Shown piece after piece: positions 1 through 6,119 of a stretch of 64,000 bases of DNA. The notes beneath the pieces are model-generated. The model was not told the DNA's origin. It searched no databases and saw nothing but the letters and a program-made list of their open reading frames with translations. Both the position numbers and the translations under genes were made by a program. Source of the DNA: Fimbriimonadales bacterium (GTDB lineage Bacteria > Armatimonadota > Fimbriimonadia > Fimbriimonadales > ATM1); contig DATMAR010000012.1 of the NCBI GenBank assembly GCA_035559795.1, forward strand, positions 62,001-126,000. Direction: 5' to 3'. Every line of letters starts with the position of its first letter. The first letter of the stretch is position 1.

Positions 1-1221
1 GATGAACGACAACGAAATAGCGGGAGCCATGTACCGTACATGGGGATAAACGAAGGCTTGAAACAAATTTACATACAAGATTAGCCCGAGCGCAGGATAG
101 GCGCGAACGAAAGCGTCATGGTGTTTCTTCGCCATGAGAAACGCCCCCCAGACGAATAGAACCATTAAGGGTAAATGGATAATCAAACTGAAAACCCTCA
201 ACTTCGCTCCCAAAGTTTGAAACCATGTGAAGAAAATCCCTAAAAACCCTCGACCGACTGCTCCCAGCGGGTTCGCTTTCAATTCCTCCATAACCAATTC
301 TTGGGCAACTTTTTCGTGTTTCAAATAATCCTTCGGGGATGCGTAAGCCTTCGCTTCGTCTCCGTCATAAAGCCTTTTTAAAACGATCTCGTAACGTGTT
401 TTTGCCGCATCTTTGTCTACTCGATATAAATCGCCCCACTCGAGCATTCTTTTCGAAACTTGAATCCCATGATAGAAGGGTGCCCAGCCCCAACTCGAGA
501 CGGGAACAAAAGACTCTGTGAGCAAATAATTCCGGTAAGTCCATGGAAATACGATGAGAGCGGCACCTAATATTGCGGGGATACTCCACTTCGACCATCG
601 CGACAAAACTCGATGATGTTTCGAAAAGGCGATTCCGAAAGGAATCACGAGCGGTAAGAGCAAAAGAGTTCCTCTCGTCAATATACTCGCCCCCCATAAT
701 AATCCTGTTAAAAATCCATTCCCCACTGAACCGAGCCATGACGACCGACAAAAGAAATAAGCAAAAGCAAGAAACAGAGGGAAGTAGAAGTTTTCAGAAT
801 AAAGCCGAGCGGAATATTCTATGGATGGTGGATAAATCGCGAGAAGAAACGCGCAGGTAAGACCCAACTTATCCGAATGAATCCATTTGCCGAGATGAAA
901 AAGAATCCAACAGCATAAGACACCGAGAAGTGCGTGACTAAACTGTGCGATCTCGTAACGGATTCCGAAGAGTTCGAAGAGGAGGTAAAGAAAAAGAGGA
1001 TATCCGGGGGGGCGTTCCAGAGTAGGTGGTCTTTCTAAAACTAATCTATATCCGTAACCATGATAAAGATTTTCTGCGATAAGATGATATCCGTCCGTTT
1101 CTTCTTTTTCAGGTGCAATCCCCATAATACCGCGCGCGTAGCCGAATGTGTAGAGAATTCTCAGGAGAAAAGCCAAAACCAATATCGCGATGAGCGGATT
1201 GCGTTTTAGGTAGGTAATCAT
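1..1221 (-). CDS. GT-C (GT39/ArnT-like) integral membrane glycosyltransferase, partial
   Basis: This frame stays open from an ATG at 1221 to the left window edge (407 codons, C-terminus missing). It starts MITYLKRNPLIAILVLAFLL, a first membrane helix. It then has an EETDGYHLIAENLYHGYGY segment and an RPPGYPLFLYLLF segment typical of dolichyl-phosphate-mannose mannosyltransferase-like (PMT_2/ArnT) enzymes, which move a sugar from a polyprenyl carrier on the outer face of the membrane. Further hydrophobic segments follow, with a PSIEYSARLYSEN stretch at about residue 130 and an RYMAPAISLSF segment at the truncated end. A stop lies two codons upstream of the ATG, so the start cannot be much earlier. 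The acceptor is unknown. Family assignment comes from topology and motifs only. Confidence 0.8.
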   Translation of the reverse strand, partial: MITYLKRNPLIAILVLAFLLRILYTFGYARGIMGIAPEKEETDGYHLIAENLYHGYGYRLVLERPPTLERPPGYPLFLYLLFELFGIRYEIAQFSHALLGVLCCWILFHLGKWIHSDKLGLTCAFLLAIYPPSIEYSARLYSENFYFPLFLAFAYFFCRSSWLGSVGNGFLTGLLWGASILTRGTLLLLPLVIPFGIAFSKHHRVLSRWSKWSIPAILGAALIVFPWTYRNYLLTESFVPVSSWGWAPFYHGIQVSKRMLEWGDLYRVDKDAAKTRYEIVLKRLYDGDEAKAYASPKDYLKHEKVAQELVMEELKANPLGAVGRGFLGIFFTWFQTLGAKLRVFSLIIHLPLMVLFVWGAFLMAKKHHDAFVRAYPALGLILYVNLFQAFVYPHVRYMAPAISLSFI

Positions 1222-1379
1222 AAATTACAAACCGCGTAATGCCATAAATCGCGTAAATGGCTTTCGGATCCTTTGCATAGAACGGAGAATAGCGCAAGTC
1301 GCGCCATCGCCGCCTTTTTCGTAGCAAATATGAAACGATTTATTCGCAATTCTTTTTGCTTACTCATTTCCAAGCTATC

Positions 1380-2054
1380 TCAAGAATGTTCGCCCCATGT
1401 AGCAGACAACACTCCTCCCATACTACTAATCGTTTCTAAAATTCGTTCTCTCGCACCTCGAATGCTCAGCGAAACGCGCACCCCCCCTTCTGCATCTTCG
1501 ATTTTTATAGAACTCAACTTGCCTCCCAATTTCTCGATTGCCGGAACGATTTGCAAAACGATGTCGCGAGAACTCGCGATTACAATGAGGTCATGCGTAT
1601 GCGTATCTTTGGCAAAAAACTTCTCGAATTGATTGACGACGGTAAGAGTCAAAAGACACAAAATTGTCCCGAAAACGGCTACCCAATAAAAATATCCGCC
1701 CGTGCTAACAGCGAGCCCGATTCCGGAAACCGCCCAAAGGCTCGCCGCAGTCGTGAGGCCGAGTACAGTGCCACCCGTCCTCAAAATCGTTCCTGCGCCT
1801 AAAAACCCGATTCCTGTGACGATCTGTGCTGCGATTCTGCTTGGGTCCTGGGTTGGAAACGACTTACTTACTTCACCGAAAATAACGACGCCTATACAGA
1901 CCAGCATGTGCGTCCTGATGCCGGCAGGGCGTCCATGAATCTCCCGCTCCCAACCGACGATGCCGCTGAGAATTGCTGCGATTCCTAATTTCAGCAAAAT
2001 CTCGAAAGCCGCCAAAAGGGAATCTTTTTCCAACAACGCCTCGAAACTTTGCAT
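1380..2054 (-). CDS. MgtC/SapB family inner-membrane protein
   Basis: This is a 224-residue protein with an N-terminal domain of about five membrane helices (residues 15-145) and a soluble C-terminal tail of about 75 residues. The GWEREIHGRPAGIRTHMLVC block at about residues 39-58 and the GIGFLGAGTIL block at about 82-92 are the family hallmarks of MgtC/SapB proteins. Known members act at the inner membrane in adaptation to low magnesium or by modulating the F-ATPase. The tail resembles the small ACT-like domain of longer members. It stands alone, with a 187-base upstream gap and no recognisable magnesium riboswitch. The exact physiological role here is not shown by the sequence. Confidence 0.9.
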   Translation of the reverse strand: MQSFEALLEKDSLLAAFEILLKLGIAAILSGIVGWEREIHGRPAGIRTHMLVCIGVVIFGEVSKSFPTQDPSRIAAQIVTGIGFLGAGTILRTGGTVLGLTTAASLWAVSGIGLAVSTGGYFYWVAVFGTILCLLTLTVVNQFEKFFAKDTHTHDLIVIASSRDIVLQIVPAIEKLGGKLSSIKIEDAEGGVRVSLSIRGARERILETISSMGGVLSATWGEHS

Positions 2055-2241
2055 CCGACTTCGAGAATAGCACGAAGGGAAAGCCGATTAGAATAGGATT
2101 CCCGGTTTTTACGAGGCTTTTCTTTGATATAGAGAAAAAAACTAACACGCTGAAAGAAGAACCAGATTTTCCATGGAGAAAATAAAGAGAAAGGTTATTT
2201 TTATGAAGCGTGTTTAAAAGGTGATCAATGAATCGTGTGCC

Positions 2242-2448
2242 TTAAGGCGAAGAATCAGGCTTAATGCTTTTGATGAAAGCCTCTTGTAATGCACATTCCA
2301 TGCAAATATCAAATAACTCTTCTACTAGGTTGGGAATTTCTTGTTTGTTGGTCGTGGTCAATCTGTAGCCATGTTTGCATTCTAAGGTTGCGCGGCCATT
2401 TTCCAACTTTATCTTATACCGATATTGAATTTCAGAATCTTCATGCAT
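2242..2448 (-). CDS. Small hypothetical protein
   Basis: No family is recognised. The frame can be extended upstream to 2523, but the ATG at 2448 is preceded by GAGG eight bases away and gives a plausible 68-residue soluble protein starting MHEDSEIQYRYKIK. It is charged and has a CKHGY motif and a CMEC pair near the C-terminus (three cysteines in all), which could bind a metal, though this is speculation. It lies between the mgtC-like gene and a PEP-CTERM gene that ends in its own strong terminator, so it is probably transcribed separately. It could also be a chance frame. Confidence 0.45.
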   Translation of the reverse strand: MHEDSEIQYRYKIKLENGRATLECKHGYRLTTTNKQEIPNLVEELFDICMECALQEAFIKSIKPDSSP

Positions 2449-2527
2449 TTTTGGAACCTCGATTACAAGTATGAAACATTCAACGCCAAAAATGGCACAT
2501 GAGTTCCTAAACATGAATATCATCGAG

Positions 2528-2561
2528 AAAAAAAAGGTTCTAGAGCTCTCGCTCTAGAACC
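2528..2561 (-). terminator. Intrinsic terminator of the PEP-CTERM gene
   Basis: A perfect 11-base-pair stem (2536-2546 with 2551-2561, TCTC loop on the plus strand) is followed on the minus strand by a run of eight T (2535-2528). It sits 31 bases past the stop codon of the gene at 2592-3194, in the right orientation for Rho-independent termination of that gene. Confidence 0.9.
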
Positions 2562-2591
2562 AATGAAAAGAAAAATCTACCGGACTAAGAA

Positions 2592-3194
2592 TTATTGAAC
2601 ACGCCTTCTTGCCGCTAAGATACCAAACGCGCCAATCAAAGCAAGGATTGACGCAGGTTCAGGAACAGCAGCAACCTTACCAGAGCCCTCACCGTTTATC
2701 CCCTGTATGTGCACCATACCGAGAACGTTGAGATTTCCCTTCGAGAATGCGTTGAAGTCATTTGCGTCGAGCCCAGTACCGGTAACTTGGAAGGTAACAC
2801 TTTCACCAGGGTTTAACCTATCACCACTGTTAGAGGTCTCGAAATCCACCTGCATATCGAACATTCCGCCGGCATCGTTTATGTCATCTTCGTCGAATTC
2901 CCATCCTACGATTGTAGGGCTGGATTCGATGAGGTTTAGATCCGAAGGGAAAGGTTCGATGTTAAGCAGCAATTCGGTAACGAATTGCGGAGCAGCAGAG
3001 CTGGCGCTGTGCGTAAGTGTCATATCCACCATGTCTACACCGGAATCTGTGATCGAGAGGGTCGCCCATGGGGCTGTTCCTCCAGGCAGATCTCCGGTCA
3101 CGAGAACATTGAACTCGAAAAACAACGCATAGGAAGGCGCAAAGGCTGCAATTAGCCCGGGCACAAAGAGAATGCGAGCAACTTTAGTCTTCAC
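2592..3194 (-). CDS. PEP-CTERM sorting domain-containing secreted protein
   Basis: This 200-residue protein has an N-terminal signal peptide (MKTKVARILFVPGLIAAFAP, cleavage expected near residue 23). It ends with the tripartite PEP-CTERM tail: VPEP, a hydrophobic helix (SILALIGAFGILAA) and RRR. In known systems exosortase removes this tail and delivers the protein to the exopolysaccharide matrix or cell surface. The middle part is beta-rich and Asp/Thr/Ser-rich with no recognised catalytic motif. The start is the ATG at 3194, preceded by AAAGGAGG. A TATAAT -10 box (3248-3253) and a dyad lie just upstream. A second PEP-CTERM gene is divergent from it. No exosortase gene is in the window. Confidence 0.85.
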   Translation of the reverse strand: MKTKVARILFVPGLIAAFAPSYALFFEFNVLVTGDLPGGTAPWATLSITDSGVDMVDMTLTHSASSAAPQFVTELLLNIEPFPSDLNLIESSPTIVGWEFDEDDINDAGGMFDMQVDFETSNSGDRLNPGESVTFQVTGTGLDANDFNAFSKGNLNVLGMVHIQGINGEGSGKVAAVPEPASILALIGAFGILAARRRVQ

Positions 3195-3224
3195 ATTCGC
3201 CTCCTTTCAAATAAAGTACGTTTA

Positions 3225-3259
3225 GGCATGCTTCTAAACGTAGAAGCATTATACATGCC
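3225..3259 (-). promoter_or_regulatory. TATAAT -10 box within an inverted repeat upstream of the PEP-CTERM gene
   Basis: On the minus strand a consensus TATAAT lies at 3253-3248. It is embedded in a dyad: GGCAT (3259-3255) and GCTTCTA (3236-3230 on the plus strand) pair with TAGAAGC and ATGCC across a 4-base loop. A second, overlapping 8-base inverted repeat (3218-3225 with 3234-3241) would form a hairpin at the very 5' end of the transcript if initiation is near 3241. No good -35 box is seen, so an activator or an extended contact may be needed. Confidence 0.5.
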
Positions 3260-3400
3260 AATTGTTCCTTAGACACCCCGCAATAGTACTAGGAAATGTA
3301 AAAATCTCGCTTTTTTTTGCGCAAAAGGCCGTCAACCTCGTAATAATTGCAGTACGTTATAGTTACACACACCCTCTGGGTATTTGAAAGGAGAAAGAAA

Positions 3401-4498
3401 ATGTCAGTTTTTAGGAATAGTTTTACTTACGGATTAACAATCCTTGGTCTTTTCGCAGCCAAAACAGCGATGTCCCAAACGTATTACATAACCGACTTAG
3501 GCGTACTTCCAGGGTTCGACTCAAGCTTTGGCTATGGAATTAGCGAAGCCGGAGATGCAGCAGGCTATCTCGCTCCCGAAGGTTCTTTCGATTTCCATGC
3601 ATTCTTTTGGACTGAAGGCGGTGGAATGCAAGATATCGGAACACTCGGAGGACCTTCGAGCGTGGCTCAAGGAGTCAACTCGAGCCAAGTCGTAGTCGGT
3701 TATTCGGATTTAGCGAGTGCAGCCTATGAGCACGCTTTTCGTTGGACTGACGTCGGTGGTATGGACGACCTCGGTACTCTGGGTGGAAACTTCAGCAGAG
3801 CCTTCGCAATCAACGACTCAGGAGTTATCGCGGGCGAATCCCAAATAGCCGACAATACTTTCCGCGCTTTCAAATGGACGGAAAGCGACGGAATGATCAA
3901 TTTAGGAACGCTCGGTGGCTCTTATTCCTATGCAAGAGGGATTAATGCCGGTGGTCAAATTACAGGCACAGCGGCGATAGCATCCGGTGATGCACGAGCC
4001 TTTCGCTGGACAGAAGGCGTAGGAATGGAGAACCTCGGAACTCTTCCAGGGCACATTCTTTCCAACGGTCTCGGTATCAACGATGCGGGCGATGTCGTTG
4101 GCTACTCTTCGCAAACCGGTACGACCTATCTCGCATTCGTTTACAAAGACGGAGTCGGAATGACGGAATTAGTCGGGCTTTACAACTACGATAATCGTGC
4201 AAGAGACATCAACAATTTAGGCGACGCAGTCGGACATTCATGGTTGAGCCCGGATGGAAGTACAGCGCAAGCGGTCATCTGGCGAGATGGAGCGGTTTAC
4301 AATTTGAATGACTTATTAGAAGGTGGTGCTGGATGGCATTTGATTGATGCCTATGCAATTAACGATTCTGGCGAAATCGTCGGATACGGAAAATTGAACG
4401 ACGAAACTCGTGCATATAAATTGACTCCTGTTCCCGAGCCATCTTGTATTTTCATGCTATCCGGCGCGTTAGTCGTTCTTTTGCGAAGAAGAAAATAG
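3401..4498 (+). CDS. PEP-CTERM protein with HAF repeats
   Basis: This 365-residue secreted protein has a signal peptide to about residue 25 (cleavage after AMSQ or nearby). It is followed by about seven imperfect repeats of roughly 42 residues built on HAF/RAF-xWT, GM-x-x-LGTLGG and AINDSG-x-x-x-G. These are 'HAF repeats', which are expected to form a beta-propeller-like fold. It ends with VPEP, a hydrophobic stretch and RRRK, the PEP-CTERM exosortase signal. The frame reaches back to a TTG at 3347, but the ATG at 3401, preceded by GAAAGGAGAAAG, is the convincing start. Function is unknown. A surface or matrix structural role is inferred from the sorting tail. Confidence 0.87.
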   Translation: MSVFRNSFTYGLTILGLFAAKTAMSQTYYITDLGVLPGFDSSFGYGISEAGDAAGYLAPEGSFDFHAFFWTEGGGMQDIGTLGGPSSVAQGVNSSQVVVGYSDLASAAYEHAFRWTDVGGMDDLGTLGGNFSRAFAINDSGVIAGESQIADNTFRAFKWTESDGMINLGTLGGSYSYARGINAGGQITGTAAIASGDARAFRWTEGVGMENLGTLPGHILSNGLGINDAGDVVGYSSQTGTTYLAFVYKDGVGMTELVGLYNYDNRARDINNLGDAVGHSWLSPDGSTAQAVIWRDGAVYNLNDLLEGGAGWHLIDAYAINDSGEIVGYGKLNDETRAYKLTPVPEPSCIFMLSGALVVLLRRRK

Positions 4499-4524
4499 TC
4501 GCGTGGTTTCAATGCTAAGCAATA

Positions 4525-4554
4525 ACTCCTTCGACTACTTTCCGTCGAAGGAGT
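4525..4554. terminator. Hairpin between convergent genes
   Basis: A perfect 11-base-pair stem (4525-4535 with 4544-4554, 8-base loop) lies in the 61-base gap between the ends of the HAF-repeat gene and the deiodinase-like gene. It has no clear T-run on either strand. It is therefore a likely transcript end or 3' stabiliser rather than a textbook intrinsic terminator. Confidence 0.6.
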
Positions 4555-4559
4555 ATGAG

Positions 4560-5144
4560 TTAGTGTCGATTGTTGAGAATCCTTTTTAATGCTTCTTCGG
4601 CTTCTTTCGGTTTGAAACCTGCGGGTCCAGGTTTTCCTTGATATCGAATGATTCCGTCTTTCCCGATAATATAAATTCTGTCAGGCCACCCTGCATACGC
4701 TTTTTCCACTTTGTTGTCCATCGAATCTACAACAAACGGAATAGAAATTTTCAATTTGTCTTTGCAAAGGTTTGCAACTTCGTGGCGCTGTTTTTTGGTT
4801 TTAGGGTCTTCGATTTCGATTCCTTGCTTTTTATTCGAATTCACCTGCCATCCATCGCTCGGATGCGCTTCTCGCACGTATACAATCCGAAAGTCGACCC
4901 TGTCTTTGTATTGGTGATAAATTCTTTCGAGTTCGCCCACCTGGGCGCGAAAAGGGGGTCACGTATAACTGCCGAAAATCAAGAAGGTCACCCGTTTGCC
5001 GAAATTCGAACTTAGCCGGAAGGTTTGTTCCGAGCCGAGTTGGTGGAGGGAGAAATCAGGGGCTTTATCCCCCACTTTCAAGGCGGTTTGCTCTCTCTGT
5101 GCGAAACCGAAGACGAGTAGGGTAGAAAGAAACAGTGTTAGCAT
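4560..5144 (-). CDS. Deiodinase-like thioredoxin-fold selenoprotein (in-frame TGA = Sec62)
   Basis: Two open segments (5144-4962 and the frame downstream to 4560) lie in the same frame and are separated by one TGA at 4961-4959. Read through as selenocysteine, the product is 194 residues. It has a signal peptide (MLTLFLSTLLVFGFA), an AhpC/TlpA-like entry (VGDKAPDFSLHQLGS), then FGSYT-U-PPF as the redox site. The rest matches iodothyronine deiodinases: FRIVYVREAHPSDGW, PFVVDSMDN, and DRIYIIGKDGIIRYQGKPGP. In deiodinases the U of FGSxTUPPF is the catalytic selenocysteine. Export suggests a periplasmic redox enzyme, since most bacteria lack thyroid hormones. A pseudogene by nonsense mutation is the alternative, but position, conservation after the TGA and the downstream hairpin argue against it. 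Confidence 0.85.
4924..4961 (-). promoter_or_regulatory. Candidate bacterial SECIS element with its UGA
   Basis: Immediately after the TGA (4961-4959) the minus strand can fold CGCCC-AGGU-GGGCG, a perfect 5-base-pair stem with an AGGU apical loop (4942-4939). A lower stem is formed by CUUUUCG (4954-4948) with CGAAAG (4929-4924), with an AACU bulge. The loop guanines are 18 and 19 bases after the UGA. Known bacterial SECIS hairpins lie within the coding region just downstream of the UGA, with a GU-containing apical loop contacted by SelB; Escherichia coli fdhF has an AGGUCU loop. The fit is by eye and the bulge arrangement differs from the E. coli element. Confidence 0.65.
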
Positions 5145-5321
5145 AGAACGTCGTTATAGGGATGACGTACGATTTCCCTAAAGGTTCGCTTTGGACAATG
5201 TCTTTATTATTGATATACGAACAAACTCTACCTATCGGAAATAAGACTAAAATTAAGTAAAAGTGTAGTATTTCAGACGTAGAATGATTTATAAAACCCT
5301 CATAAGGAGGAAAATAAGAAA

Positions 5322-6119
5322 ATGGCTAAGTCAATTTGGAAAGGTGTAATTACATTCGGAATGGTGAGCATTCCAGTAAAACTTTATACAGCGGCGCGCT
5401 CTAAAGACCTCTCTTTCAATCAAATCCACACGAAATGCAACAGCAGAATTAAATATAAAAAATGGTGTCCGACGTGCGAAATGGAGGTTCCTGCCGAGGA
5501 AATCGTAAAGGGTTACGAATACGCGAAGAATCAGTATGTGCTCCTCGAAGAGAAGGATTTAGAGAACCTTCCCGTACCGAGCAAGCATGCGATTAATGTA
5601 GATGCGTTCGTAAAAAGCGAAGATATAGATCCCGTTTATTACGAGAAGAGTTATTACTTAGAGCCGGAAGCGGTGGGGACAAAGCCATACACATTGCTCA
5701 AAGAACTCCTTAGCAAAAAGAACATGCAGGCTATCGGTAAAATTACCATTCACGAAAGGGAGAGCCTATGCTCATTACGCTCTTACAATGGCGTATTGAT
5801 TATGGAGACATTATATTATCCGGATGAAATAAGCGTGCCGAAAAAATTGGATGTAGAATTGCCCGAAGTAGAACCGAAAGAATTGGAAATGGCTTCTCAA
5901 TTAGCGGATTACCTTTTCGAAGAGTTCCATCCAGAAAAATACCATGACGAATACCGAGAGAAACTTCAAGAAGCGATTCAAGCCAAAATCCAAGGCAAAG
6001 AGTTTATCGTTGCAGAAGCTCCACCTGCAGCACCTAAGGTCATTGACCTTATGGAGGCTTTGAAGGCGAGCGTCGAATCCGCTAAAAAGGAAAAGAAAGG
6101 CAAAGAGAAAGCAGGATAA
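5322..6119 (+). CDS. ku: Ku DNA-end-binding protein
   Basis: This 265-residue bacterial Ku forms the ring-shaped homodimer that binds double-strand-break ends and recruits LigD in non-homologous end joining. The N-terminal SIWKGVITFGMVSIPVKLY motif, the HTKCNSRIKYKKWCPTCE segment (three cysteines after His-36) and the KGYEYAKNQYVLLEEKDL block are characteristic. The C-terminal tail after about residue 240 is Lys/Glu-rich, as is usual for the LigD- and DNA-interacting extension. The ATG is preceded by AAGGAGG (5304-5310). Its stop codon directly abuts the GTG of ligD, so the two are co-transcribed and probably translationally coupled. It is divergent from the selenoprotein gene. Confidence 0.97.
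   Translation: MAKSIWKGVITFGMVSIPVKLYTAARSKDLSFNQIHTKCNSRIKYKKWCPTCEMEVPAEEIVKGYEYAKNQYVLLEEKDLENLPVPSKHAINVDAFVKSEDIDPVYYEKSYYLEPEAVGTKPYTLLKELLSKKNMQAIGKITIHERESLCSLRSYNGVLIMETLYYPDEISVPKKLDVELPEVEPKELEMASQLADYLFEEFHPEKYHDEYREKLQEAIQAKIQGKEFIVAEAPPAAPKVIDLMEALKASVESAKKEKKGKEKAG

Noticed and set aside
365-751. 128-codon minus-strand frame near the left edge
   Set aside because: The real gene here is the GT-C frame open from 1221 to the edge. This frame is out of phase with it and has no motifs.
4560-5144. Frameshift or ordinary pseudogene at the deiodinase-like gene
   Set aside because: The two halves share one frame, only one stop interrupts them, and it sits at the known selenocysteine position followed by a hairpin. 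A frameshift would place them in different frames.
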